Assembly: GCA_020741775.1 (NCBI GenBank)
Contig: DYYG01000033.1
Span: forward strand, 62,001 to 126,000
Length of the DNA stretch: 64,000 nt
Direction: 5' to 3'
Origin: Methylorubrum populi
GTDB lineage: Bacteria; Pseudomonadota; Alphaproteobacteria; Rhizobiales; Beijerinckiaceae
Position 1 is the first letter of the stretch, and every line of letters starts with the position of its first letter. The notes under the pieces were generated by a model. It made no database searches. It saw nothing but the letters and a program-made list of their open reading frames with translations, and was not told the origin of the DNA. This document shows, one piece after another, positions 52,656-60,996 of this stretch. Both the position numbers and the translations under genes were made by a program.

Positions 52656-52692
52656 GAGCCATTCCCGATCGCGGCGCGATCGAGAATGGCTC
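52656..52692. other. 16-bp hairpin between rsh and pyrE
   Basis: GAGCCATTCCCGATCG / CGATCGAGAATGGCTC, one mismatch, loop CGGCG. It lies 57 nt after the rsh stop and 86 nt before pyrE. No T-run follows, so it is either a factor-assisted terminator, an mRNA-stabilising structure or a pyrE leader element. Confidence 0.55.
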
Positions 52693-52777
52693 TCCGGCCA
52701 GCGGGTTCACATTCATCCCCGCGCTTGCACCGTAAGCTCACCGCTGCAAGAAGCGGCGGACATAGGTTGACGAGCGC

Positions 52778-53374
52778 ATGGTCATGACGTCGGAAGAAGT
52801 CCTCGAAGAATTCCGCTCCGCGGGCGCCCTGCTGCAGGGGCATTTCATCCTCAGCTCCGGGCTGCGCTCACCGACCTTTCTGCAGAAGATGACGATCTTC
52901 TCCGATCCGGCGCGGACGGAGCGGCTTTGCCGGGCTCTGGCCGAGACCATCGCGGCCCGTTTCGGCAAGATCGATATCGTGGTCTCCCCGGCCATCGGTG
53001 GCATCATCCCCGGCTACGAGACCGCGCGTCATCTCGGCGCCAAGGCGATCTTCGTCGAGCGCGACCCCGGCACGCCCTTCACCCTGCGCCGCGGCTTCTC
53101 GATTCCTGCCGGCACCCGCGCCGTTATCGTCGAGGACATCGTGACGACCGGGCTCTCGGCCCGGGAATGCCTCGCCTCTCTGAAGGACGAGGCCGGCGAG
53201 GTGGTCGGCGCCGCCTGCCTGATCGATCGTTCCGGCGGGCGCGGCGAGATCGGCCTGCCGCTCCTCTCCCTCGTCACTCTCGATATCCCGACTTACGCGC
53301 CGGATGCACTTCCACCCGAGCTCGCTGCCATCCCCCCGGTGAAGCCGGGCAGCCGCGCCATGGGTAAGCTCTGA
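52778..53374 (+). CDS. pyrE: Orotate phosphoribosyltransferase PyrE
   Basis: 198 aa. It converts orotate and PRPP to OMP in pyrimidine synthesis. The PRPP-binding motif is [14 protein letters not shown] (from about residue 115); [14 protein letters not shown] and [15 protein letters not shown] are family blocks. Start [18 protein letters not shown] at the next ATG (52784) is possible. Confidence 0.94.
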   Translation: MVMTSEEVLEEFRSAGALLQGHFILSSGLRSPTFLQKMTIFSDPARTERLCRALAETIAARFGKIDIVVSPAIGGIIPGYETARHLGAKAIFVERDPGTPFTLRRGFSIPAGTRAVIVEDIVTTGLSARECLASLKDEAGEVVGAACLIDRSGGRGEIGLPLLSLVTLDIPTYAPDALPPELAAIPPVKPGSRAMGKL

Positions 53375-53860
53375 GACCGTCACGAGGGCCCCGGCACCCC
53401 GGGCGTGGGCCGGGGCTGCCGGATCAGGGCGGGTAGCCAATGTAAAGTTCTGTGGATGGCAACTTTAGCTATAATTATGTGATCTGGTTGTTTTATATCG
53501 CCATACAACTTAAGCGGAAAATATTTCAGGAAGAATGTCCTGTCGTGAAGGACGCTGGATTGTAGTGTTGTCGGGCCTTATGCCGCCCTAACTCTTCGTG
53601 GCGCTTGACAGAAACTATCTCCTCCGCCACGACGGAGCCTCATCGGATCCATCGTCAGGCTGACGCTTTCGCAGGATCCGGTTTGGCACTGCCTGCCGTT
53701 GTGGCACTGCCCAAGCTCTCAATATAATGACAGGCCAAGACAATCGAAGGCTGTTAGCGTGAGGGTGTCCGTCGGCTCATCCGTTGCGGTCGTAGATTTC
53801 GATTCAATAGCTTAAATTTGTCAATTTCTGCGCAATTGCATTATCTTTAATCTCCAGAAC
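53375..53860. other. AT-rich intergenic region upstream of the NYN gene
   Basis: 486 bp whose portions 53440-53580 and 53800-53860 are markedly AT-richer than anything else in the window. Near its start is a GC-rich hairpin GCCCCGGC/GCCGGGGC (53388-53416) that may end pyrE. It contains an exact TATAAT (53723-53728), an exact TTGACA (53605-53610, no matching -10) and a direct repeat of TGGCACTGCC. No protein-like reading frame is visible. Confidence 0.55.
53702..53728 (+). promoter_or_regulatory. Candidate promoter cluster upstream of the NYN gene
   Basis: TGGCACTGCCCAAGCT (53702-53717) has the GG-N10-GC spacing and the TGGCAC of a sigma-54 -24/-12 element, though the -12 box is imperfect. 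Immediately after it lies TATAAT (53723-53728), preceded 18 bp upstream by TTGTGG, a weak -35. Either could drive the gene starting at 53861; neither is proven. Confidence 0.3.
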
Positions 53861-54535
53861 ATGGGTCAATCGATGAGCGACAAACAACGCACCGCGATTT
53901 TTATCGACGGCGCCAATCTGTACGCGACGACGAAAGCGCTTGGCTTCGATATTGACTATAAGCGACTGCTCAAGGATTTTCAGAGCCGAGATAATCTGAT
54001 CAGGGCTTTCTATTATACGGCCATGATTGAGGATCAGGAATATTCCTCGATCCGTCCGTTGATCGACTGGCTCGACTATAATGGCTACCGGGTGGTGACG
54101 AAGCCGGTGAAGGAGTTCACCGATTCCGCAGGCCGCCGCAAGATCAAGGGCAATATGGATATCGAGCTGGCCATCGATGCGCTCGAACTCGCTCCCCATA
54201 TCGACCACATGGTGCTGTTCTCCGGCGACGGCGATTTCCGCTCCCTGGTGGAAGCGATCCAGCGCCGCGGCGTGCGCGTCTCCGTCGTCTCGACGATCCA
54301 GACTCAGCCGGCGATGATCGCCGACGACCTGCGCCGGCAGGCGGACGAATTCGTCGAGTTGGCCCATCTCGCCAATCGCATCGGCCGCGACCCGAGCGAG
54401 CGTCAGGCGCGTGCGCCCGGTGAGGCGGCTCGTGCCCGCGGCGACTTCGCCGAGCGCGCACCCCGCGCCAATCCCGGCCTGGAAAGCCGCTATGGCATTC
54501 GTCCCGGTCCGTCCGACGACGAAGCCGAAGGCTGA
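53861..54535 (+). CDS. NYN domain protein (LabA/DUF88-like)
   Basis: 224 aa. The PIN-like NYN domain is clear: TAIFIDGANLYAT, KGNMDIELAIDALE and HMVLFSGDGDFRSLVEAIQRRGVRVSVVS supply the acidic residues of the putative RNase site. A disordered Arg/Ala tail follows (residues about 180-224). Family members are thought to act on RNA. Start may instead be MSDKQRT at 53873; neither has a strong RBS. The first 200 bp are AT-richer than neighbouring genes. Convergent with smpB. Confidence 0.87.
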   Translation: MGQSMSDKQRTAIFIDGANLYATTKALGFDIDYKRLLKDFQSRDNLIRAFYYTAMIEDQEYSSIRPLIDWLDYNGYRVVTKPVKEFTDSAGRRKIKGNMDIELAIDALELAPHIDHMVLFSGDGDFRSLVEAIQRRGVRVSVVSTIQTQPAMIADDLRRQADEFVELAHLANRIGRDPSERQARAPGEAARARGDFAERAPRANPGLESRYGIRPGPSDDEAEG

Positions 54536-54545
54536 GTGGAAGCTC

Positions 54546-54608
54546 GTCCCGTCGCCTCATCCGGGAGGCGCTGTCGCGGCACCTTCCGGGATGAGGGCGA
54601 AGCGGGAC
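54546..54608. repeat. Imperfect REP-like hairpin between the NYN gene and smpB
   Basis: Inner arms CCTCATCCGGGAGG (54555-54568) and CCTTCCGGGATGAGG (54582-54596), outer arms GTCCCG and CGGGAC. It resembles the palindrome at 25254-25320 and lies between convergent genes, where it could help end both transcripts. Confidence 0.5.
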
Positions 54609-54751
54609 CGTATCCGATCAGGTTCCGCTCGCGCGCTTCGGTTCTCGCTGTTCTGCGTCATCGCGCGTGACGGCAGGCAATCCAGCGGCGCGCTCCTTCC
54701 GGACGGCGCCTTTTCCCGGATGCCACGGCCCCGGCTCGCGGCGATGCCGAA

Positions 54752-55225
54752 TCAGCCCTTGTCGCGCATCAGGCGGGCCTTGTCCCGCTGCCAATCGCGT
54801 TCCTTGACGCTCTCGCGCTTGTCATGGAGCTGCTTGCCCTTGCCGAGCCCGAGCTCGACCTTCGCCCGTCCCTTGTCGTTGAAGTAGATCTTCAACGGGA
54901 TCACCGTATAGCCCTGGCGCTGGGTCGCCCCGATCAGCTTGTTGATCTGGCGGCGGTGCAGCAGCAGGCGGCGCGGCCGCTTGGTGTCGTGGTTGAAGCG
55001 GTTCGCCTCCAGATATTCCGGAATATAGGCGTTGAACAGCATCAGGTCGTTACCGGACGGCCCGGCATAGGACTCCCCGATCGTCGCCTTGCCGCCGCGC
55101 AGGGATTTCACCTCGGTGCCGGTCAGCGCGATGCCGGCCTCGATGACGTCCTCGATCGCGTAATGGTAGCGGGCGGAACGGTTGTCGGCGACGACGCGCC
55201 GGCCGGGTTCGGGTTTCGGTGCCAT
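54752..55225 (-). CDS. smpB: SsrA-binding protein SmpB
   Basis: 157 aa. It delivers tmRNA to stalled ribosomes. Blocks: [57 protein letters not shown] and the C-terminal basic tail [27 protein letters not shown]. It lies 104 bp downstream of dapA. Because arfB appears broken in this window, trans-translation may carry more of the ribosome-rescue load. Confidence 0.96.
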   Translation of the reverse strand: MAPKPEPGRRVVADNRSARYHYAIEDVIEAGIALTGTEVKSLRGGKATIGESYAGPSGNDLMLFNAYIPEYLEANRFNHDTKRPRRLLLHRRQINKLIGATQRQGYTVIPLKIYFNDKGRAKVELGLGKGKQLHDKRESVKERDWQRDKARLMRDKG

Positions 55226-55279
55226 CTCTTCTTGAAAACGTCTCGAGCGTCAGGCGGAGAACGGCTCCGTGATATGGGT

Positions 55280-55309
55280 CGGCGAGGGGGCGCGGACGAC
55301 CCCTCGCCG
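55280..55309. other. Hairpin between dapA and smpB
   Basis: Perfect 10-bp stem CGGCGAGGGG / CCCCTCGCCG, loop 10 nt, 20 nt beyond the dapA stop. No T-run; it may attenuate or stabilise the dapA transcript. Confidence 0.45.
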
Positions 55310-55329
55310 TCTTGGATCGGCCAGGCCGA

Positions 55330-56220
55330 TCAGATCAGGCCCGCATGGGCGAGCGCCGCGTCGACCGCCTTGCGGCAGCCCTCTGTCGCCGGCACCAGCG
55401 GCAGGCGCACCTCCTCCGACATCAGGCCGAGGCGCGAGAGCGCGTACTTCGCCGGCACCGGGTTCGATTCGTAGAACATCTGCACGTGCAGCGGCATCAG
55501 CCGGTCCTGGATCGACAGGGCCTTGGCGTAGTCACCGGCCAGCGACGCCTCCTGAAGATCGGCGCAGAGCCGGGGCGCGACATTCGATACCACCGAGATG
55601 CAGCCATGCCCGCCATGGGCATTGAAGCCGAGCGCCGTCGCATCTTCGCCAGAAAGCTGGATGAAGTCTTCTCCCAAAGCCTGCCGCTGGAGGCTGACGC
55701 GGTCGATCTTGGCCGTGGCATCCTTCACGCCGGCGATGTTCTTCAACTCGAACAGCCGCTTCATGGTGTCGACGCTCATGTCGACCACGGACCGGCCGGG
55801 GATGTTGTAGATGATGATCGGGATGCCGACAGCGTCGTTCACCGCCTTGAAGTGGGCGTACATCCCGTCCTGCGTCGGCTTGTTGTAGTAGGGCGTGACG
55901 ATGAGCACCGCGTCCGCGCCCGCTTCTTCCGCATGACGCGCCCGCGCAACCGCCTCCGCCGTCGAATTCGAGCCGGCGCCCGCGATCACGGGCACCCGGC
56001 CGGCCGCTTCGGCGATGCAGCTCTCGACCACGCGGTCGTGCTCGGCATGGCTCAGCGTCGGGCTCTCGCCGGTGGTGCCGGTCGGCACCAGGGCATGGGT
56101 GCCCTGCTCGATCTGCCAGTTCACGAATTTCCGGAAGGCCGCCTCGTCGAACTCGCCATCGCGGAAGGGGGTCGCGAGCGCGGTCATCGAGCCGCGAAGG
56201 CGGGCGTGGGTATCGGTCAT
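55330..56220 (-). CDS. dapA: 4-hydroxy-tetrahydrodipicolinate synthase DapA
   Basis: 296 aa. It condenses pyruvate and aspartate semialdehyde for lysine and diaminopimelate. The Schiff-base Lys is in [12 protein letters not shown], the Tyr in [11 protein letters not shown], and [17 protein letters not shown] is the substrate loop. It is divergent from the lytic transglycosylase gene; both products serve peptidoglycan. Confidence 0.95.
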   Translation of the reverse strand: MTDTHARLRGSMTALATPFRDGEFDEAAFRKFVNWQIEQGTHALVPTGTTGESPTLSHAEHDRVVESCIAEAAGRVPVIAGAGSNSTAEAVARARHAEEAGADAVLIVTPYYNKPTQDGMYAHFKAVNDAVGIPIIIYNIPGRSVVDMSVDTMKRLFELKNIAGVKDATAKIDRVSLQRQALGEDFIQLSGEDATALGFNAHGGHGCISVVSNVAPRLCADLQEASLAGDYAKALSIQDRLMPLHVQMFYESNPVPAKYALSRLGLMSEEVRLPLVPATEGCRKAVDAALAHAGLI

Positions 56221-56329
56221 CCTGGCGTTCCCGGCCGGTCTTTTTGCCTGCCCCGACGGCTCCGGCGCCGACGGGACGCGCGAGACATAGGCCCTCGTCT
56301 GCCCGCGCGCAAACGCTTCGCTTGCGCAG

Positions 56330-56345
56330 TTAATGCCATCTTAAC
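56330..56345 (+). promoter_or_regulatory. Candidate CtrA-binding site (full consensus) upstream of lytic transglycosylase
   Basis: TTAA-TGCCATC-TTAAC matches the full CtrA consensus TTAA-N7-TTAAC. It lies 39-51 bp upstream of the transglycosylase start and 110 bp upstream of the divergent dapA start. A further TTAA occurs at 56361. The match is seen; binding by CtrA is inference. Confidence 0.5.
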
Positions 56346-56384
56346 GGACCGGAGCCCAGCTTAAGGCTTGGCCTCCGAGTCGGG

Positions 56385-58715
56385 GTGTCTGACATCATGG
56401 CGTTCCCCGCCCGCTCCCTGCCCCTGCTCCTCGGGCTCGCTCTGTCCGGTCCCGTGCTGCTGGCGCGGCCCGGCGATGCCGTCGAGATCCGGAACCCGCA
56501 GCCGGCCTCGGCGCCCGCTGCCCCGGCGAGCGATGCCACCGCAGCCTCCGCCCAGGTGAGTGACGGCCCGGCCTCCGACCCGGTCGCGGCGGATGCCCTG
56601 CGGCTCGATCCGAGCGCGGGCGAGGCAACGACCGACAAGCCGCTGCCGGCGGCGGCGTCCGCCTATGCCTCGACGGAATCGGATGGGCCGGTCGCCTTCC
56701 CGCTGCCCGATACCGGCGTCTCGCCCGCCGCCCCCTCCCCCGACGTGCCCGATCCCGCCCGGCCGATCGTGTCCGGGGAAACCGATCTCGGCCCGTTGCG
56801 CGAGGCGATCGATCTCTACCGCAAGGGCAAGGTGTCCGATGGCGACCGGCTCGCCGGAGGCTTCACCGATCCGGCGGCGCGGGCGCTGCTCGAATGGGTG
56901 GCGATCCGTGCCGGGGCCGGCATCAGCTTCGAGCGGATCGTCGCCTTCTCCCGCGCCAACCCAGATTGGCCGGCGGGTCCGCTCCTGCGCCGCCGCGCCG
57001 AGGAACGGCTGCTCTCCGAGAAGAAGAGTCCGGCTTTGGTGCGGGCCTATTTCGCCGGCGCCAAGCCGACCAGCGCGCCGGGTAAGTTCGCCCTGGCGCT
57101 CGCCCTGCGCGCGGACGGGCTCGACGCGGATGCAGCCGAACTGGTGCACGACCTGTGGCGCGAGGAGAGCTTCGGGCGCAGCCTGGAGGCCAAGGTGACC
57201 GACGCCTTCCCCGGCGTCCTCACCGTGATCGATCACCGCTACCGGATGGAGCGCGCCCTCCTGAAGGAGGATTGGGCGACCGCGGCCCGGGCGGCGGATT
57301 ATGCCGGCGGCTCCTATGCCAGCCTGGTGCGGGCCCGCCGGGCGGTGCAGGGCAAGGCCGGTGCCGCCGCCGCATTGGCTGCTGTGCCGCCCTCCCTGCG
57401 CAACGATTCATCCTACCTGCTCTCGCGGGCTCAGTATTTCCGTCGTGGCGACAAGGCGGCGGAGGCGGCCAAGGTGCTGCTCTCCGCGCCCACCAACCCG
57501 GAGGTCACCGTCGACGGGGATACGTGGTGGGTCGAGCGCCGGATCGTCGCCCGTAAGCTGATGGATGCGGGGGATCCGAAGACCGCCTACGCCATCGCCG
57601 CCGCCCATTCCGCCCGCACCTCGGAGAAGCGGATCGAGGCCGAATTCCACGCGGGCTGGATCGCCCTGCGCTTCATGGCCGATCCGGCGGCGGCCGAGCG
57701 CCACTTCGCCCAGGCTGCCTCCGTGGCCGAAACGCCGATCTCCCTGGCGCGGGCGGCCTACTGGCAGGGCCGCGCGGCGGAAGCCGCTGGCAAGCCGGCG
57801 GAGGCCAAGGTCTTCTACGAGCGCGCCGCACTCCAGCCCATCGCTTATTACGGGCAGCTCGCCCGTGCCCGGCTCGGCCAGCACAGCCTGCCGTTGCGGA
57901 ATGCCGCGGAGCTGAACCCCACGGCTCGCGCCGCCTTCGCGGACAAGCTGTTCATCCGTGGGCTCAAGCTCCTTGCGGCGGCTTCGCTGAAGGATCTGGC
58001 GCTGCCGCTCTACATCGATGCCGCCCGCTCGCTGACCGACGAAGCGCAGGTCAACGCGCTCGGCGAGACGGCGGTGGAAGCGCGCGACGCCCGGGCGCTG
58101 GTGTCCATCGGCAAGCTCGCCACCCAGCGGGGGCTGGCCCTGGACAGTCACGCCTACCCCACCATCGGCATCCCCGATTACGAGACCTTCACCGCCGTGC
58201 CGCAGGTCGAGCGCGCCATGGTCTTCGCCATCGCCCGGCAGGAGAGCCAGTTCGATCCCCGGGCCCAGTCCGGCGTCGGGGCGCGGGGCCTGATGCAGAT
58301 GATGCCGGCCACCGCGCAGCGCACGGCCAAGCGCGTCGCGGCCTCCTACGACACCGACAGACTGACGAGCGACCCGGCCTATAATGCGCGGCTGGGCCAA
58401 GCCCATCTCGGCGAGCTGATGGAGGATTGGAAGGGCTCCTACATCCTCGCCTTCGCCTCCTATAACGCCGGCGGCGGCAACGTGAAGAAATGGGTCGATG
58501 CCTATGGCGACCCGCGCCGGCCGGAGGTCGATCCGATCGACTGGGTCGAGCGCATCCCCTTCACCGAGACGCGCAATTACGTGCAGCGGGTGATGGAGAA
58601 CCTGCAGGTCTACCGCAACCGCCTCGACGGCAAGAGCGCCCTGATGATCGAGCGCGACCTCGCCCGTGGGACCCGCAACGCGGTGAGCGCCGAGGCGCAG
58701 CCGGTCACGCCGTAG
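56385..58715 (+). CDS. Soluble lytic murein transglycosylase (Slt-like)
   Basis: 776 aa from a GTG; ATG at 56397 is an equally good start. The signal segment is MAFPARSLPLLLGLALSGPVLLA, followed by a Pro/Ala/Asp-rich linker (to about residue 135), a superhelical helix-rich U/L region, and a C-terminal SLT domain with catalytic Glu in FAIARQESQFDPRAQSGVGARGLMQMMPATAQ, then YNARLGQAHLGEL and FASYNAGGGNVKKWV. It cleaves peptidoglycan glycan strands in the periplasm. Its 3' end overlaps the convergent HD gene by 11 bp. Confidence 0.93.
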   Translation: MSDIMAFPARSLPLLLGLALSGPVLLARPGDAVEIRNPQPASAPAAPASDATAASAQVSDGPASDPVAADALRLDPSAGEATTDKPLPAAASAYASTESDGPVAFPLPDTGVSPAAPSPDVPDPARPIVSGETDLGPLREAIDLYRKGKVSDGDRLAGGFTDPAARALLEWVAIRAGAGISFERIVAFSRANPDWPAGPLLRRRAEERLLSEKKSPALVRAYFAGAKPTSAPGKFALALALRADGLDADAAELVHDLWREESFGRSLEAKVTDAFPGVLTVIDHRYRMERALLKEDWATAARAADYAGGSYASLVRARRAVQGKAGAAAALAAVPPSLRNDSSYLLSRAQYFRRGDKAAEAAKVLLSAPTNPEVTVDGDTWWVERRIVARKLMDAGDPKTAYAIAAAHSARTSEKRIEAEFHAGWIALRFMADPAAAERHFAQAASVAETPISLARAAYWQGRAAEAAGKPAEAKVFYERAALQPIAYYGQLARARLGQHSLPLRNAAELNPTARAAFADKLFIRGLKLLAAASLKDLALPLYIDAARSLTDEAQVNALGETAVEARDARALVSIGKLATQRGLALDSHAYPTIGIPDYETFTAVPQVERAMVFAIARQESQFDPRAQSGVGARGLMQMMPATAQRTAKRVAASYDTDRLTSDPAYNARLGQAHLGELMEDWKGSYILAFASYNAGGGNVKKWVDAYGDPRRPEVDPIDWVERIPFTETRNYVQRVMENLQVYRNRLDGKSALMIERDLARGTRNAVSAEAQPVTP

Positions 58716-59298
58716 CGGCCGATCCGGCGTAGTGGCGGCGGATCATCGCCTCCACATGCGGCCAGAGATCCGGCACGCCGCGCTCGATCACCGGCCGGTA
58801 GCGCGCCATCACCTGGGCTTCGGTGAGGCCGTTTTCGGCCCAGGTGCCGCCGCCGGTGAGCGTGTTGAGCAGAAGCGGCTGAAGCCGGTCGAGCGCCTTG
58901 GCGAAGCGGGCCTCGGCGGTCTCCACCGCCTCGAATTCCCGCCAGAGCGCGAGGAGGGGCTCCCCCTGTGCCGGCGGAAGCAACCCGAAGATCCGCTCGG
59001 CAGCGGCCTGCTCCACCAGGGCCAGGGCGGCGGCGTCGAATACGCCGTGGATCGGCACGTCGCCGGCATCGACCTCGACGATGTCGTGGACGAGCAGCAT
59101 CGCTAGCACCCGGCCGAGATCGAGCCCGGGTACCCGATCCCCCAGCACCAGGGCGAACAGGGCGAGATGCCAGGAATGCTCGGCCGAGTTCTCGCGCCGC
59201 CCCTCGGCGATGGTCCGATTCTGCCGCAGCACGGCCTTCAGCCCATCGATCTCGGCGAGGAAGGCGAAGCGGCGGTCGAGGTCGGAAGCAGAGGCCAT
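58705..59298 (-). CDS. HD domain hydrolase (YfbR/HDDC2-like)
   Basis: 197 aa. HD motifs: NSAEHSWHLALFALVLGD and AMLLVHDIVEVDAGDVPIHG, matching the YfbR/HDDC2 5'-deoxynucleotidase branch, with the EH...HD...D order. Likely a metal-dependent nucleotide phosphohydrolase; substrate unproven. A 14-bp imperfect direct repeat (GGTCCGTGAATCTT / GGTCCGTGAACTTG) lies just upstream of the ATG. Confidence 0.88.
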   Translation of the reverse strand: MASASDLDRRFAFLAEIDGLKAVLRQNRTIAEGRRENSAEHSWHLALFALVLGDRVPGLDLGRVLAMLLVHDIVEVDAGDVPIHGVFDAAALALVEQAAAERIFGLLPPAQGEPLLALWREFEAVETAEARFAKALDRLQPLLLNTLTGGGTWAENGLTEAQVMARYRPVIERGVPDLWPHVEAMIRRHYAGSAATA

Positions 59299-59499
59299 GT
59301 TCGGTCCGTGAATCTTGGTCCGTGAACTTGTATCGAAACGGCGGAAGATCCCGGGGCCGTCGGGAGCCGTGTCAGGTCTGAAGAGCACCTATTCGATGAC
59401 GGGGCGCTTCGGCCAAGCGAGATCATAGCCGATTTCCCACAGGCGCCGCCGGGCGAGGCTTGGGGTCTGCCGGCTTGGGCGGCTAGACTTCGTTCCGCC

Positions 59500-60783
59500 A
59501 TGGCCCATCCGGATCCGATCTCCGACGCGACCCTTCGTGCCGTCGAGGCCCGCCTCATCATGCAGGCGACGGAAACGGACGATGCGGAGCGCATCATCGC
59601 GGCGTTCTGCGAGGATCTGGTCGCGGCCGGGTTTCCGCTCTGGCGCCTCAGCCTGGCGGTGCCGGTGATCGATCCCCTGTTCCGCGGAGTGAGCCTCGCA
59701 TGGCGGCGCGGACAGGGGATGGCGCTGTTCCCCACCGTCCACGGCCCCGAGGGGGAGGACAGCTTTATCCGCAGCCCGGTCGGCTGGCTGATGGCGCAGG
59801 ACCGCACCACGGTGCACTGGCGGCTCGACCGGCCGGAGACCTACCCGGACCTGCCGCTGCTCGCGGAGTTGAGGCAGGCGGGCGTCACCGATTATCAGCT
59901 TCACCTCGCGGCGCTGGCGCCGGGGACGGCGATGGAAGGGGTCGGCATCTCGTTCGCGACCGATCGAGCCGATGGCTTCGCCGAGCCTGAGCGGGCGGCC
60001 CTCGCCGAGCTGGTGCCCCTGCTGGCTCTGGTCACGGCCAAGCTCAGCCTGTCCCACACGATGCGGGAGATGCTCGGCACCTATCTCGGGCCCGCCACCG
60101 GCGCGCGGGTGCTCGCGGGCGAGATGCGGCGGGGGCAGAGCACGGTGGTCCACGCCGCGATCCTGCTCGCCGATCTGCGCGGCTTCACGGCGGTGGCGGA
60201 TCGCGACGACCCACTGAAGGTCGTCGGCTGGCTCGACGAGCATTTCGATGCCCTGGGCGAGCCGGTGCAGCGCCGGGGCGGTGAGATCTCGAAATTCCTC
60301 GGTGACGGTTTCCTGGCGGTCTTCCCCGTGGCCGAGCCCGATGCCCTGGCCTGCCCCGCCTGCGCGGGGGCACTCGACGCCGCCCGCGAGGCGCTCGAGC
60401 GGAACGCCACTCTCAACGCTTCCCGCCGCCGCCAGGGACTGCCGGCCCTGGAGGCCGACATCGTGCTCCATTACGGACGCGTGGTATCGGGCAATGTCGG
60501 CACCGACCGGCGGCTCGACTTCACGGTGATCGGCCGGGCGGTCAACGAGGCGAGCCGGATCGAGCGGCTCTGCGACGCGCTGGAGCGCCCGCTGTTGCTC
60601 TCGGATGCCTTCGCCCGGCGCTGCGATGCGCCGCTGGTCCCGGTCGGCGAATTCGCCCTGCGCGGCGTCGGGCGGGCGCAGCGGATCTGGGGTCTTGCGG
60701 TGCCGGAGGATCGATCAGGACGCGCGTCGCGCTGCGAGCCGGCCCAAGCCTCCGACACCGCAGCCCGCGAGATAGGCGCCTAG
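59500..60783 (+). CDS. Class III adenylate/guanylate cyclase
   Basis: 427 aa. The C-terminal catalytic domain starts near residue 205: AAILLADLRGFTAVADR and KFLGDGFLAVFP supply the two metal-binding aspartates, and VIGRAVNEASRIERLC the transition-state Asn and Arg. The Lys before LGD suggests adenylate rather than guanylate use. The N-terminal 200 residues form a conserved sensor-like region without clear family. It is soluble, with no membrane helix. The 3' end overlaps a minus-strand gene by 69 bp. Confidence 0.9.
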   Translation: MAHPDPISDATLRAVEARLIMQATETDDAERIIAAFCEDLVAAGFPLWRLSLAVPVIDPLFRGVSLAWRRGQGMALFPTVHGPEGEDSFIRSPVGWLMAQDRTTVHWRLDRPETYPDLPLLAELRQAGVTDYQLHLAALAPGTAMEGVGISFATDRADGFAEPERAALAELVPLLALVTAKLSLSHTMREMLGTYLGPATGARVLAGEMRRGQSTVVHAAILLADLRGFTAVADRDDPLKVVGWLDEHFDALGEPVQRRGGEISKFLGDGFLAVFPVAEPDALACPACAGALDAAREALERNATLNASRRRQGLPALEADIVLHYGRVVSGNVGTDRRLDFTVIGRAVNEASRIERLCDALERPLLLSDAFARRCDAPLVPVGEFALRGVGRAQRIWGLAVPEDRSGRASRCEPAQASDTAAREIGA

Positions 60784-60996
60784 CACCAGAGCCCCCGCCT
60801 CGATCCGAAAACCGGCCACGCCGGGCAGGACCCGCCAGATCGCGAGCCCGATCAGGGCCGCGAGGCCGAGGAGCAGTAGGCCGGCAGCCATCTGGGCGAT
60901 TCGGCCGCGCGGCAGCCCTGCCACGGCGCCAATGGCGAGGCCGAGGGCCAGGGAGGCCGCGAGTTCCGGCCACAGCGAAGAGACGAGCAGGGTCAC
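60715..60996 (-). CDS. Small integral membrane protein
   Basis: 93 aa from a GTG overlapping the stop of the OmpA-type gene (GTGA). It has three hydrophobic stretches (LAASLALGLAIGAVAGL, MAAGLLLLGLAALIGLAIW, IEAGALVLGAYLAGCGVGGL). No family recognised. Translation coupling to the BON/OmpA gene suggests they work together. Its last 69 bp are antisense to the end of the cyclase gene. Confidence 0.7.
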   Translation of the reverse strand: MTLLVSSLWPELAASLALGLAIGAVAGLPRGRIAQMAAGLLLLGLAALIGLAIWRVLPGVAGFRIEAGALVLGAYLAGCGVGGLGRLAARRAS

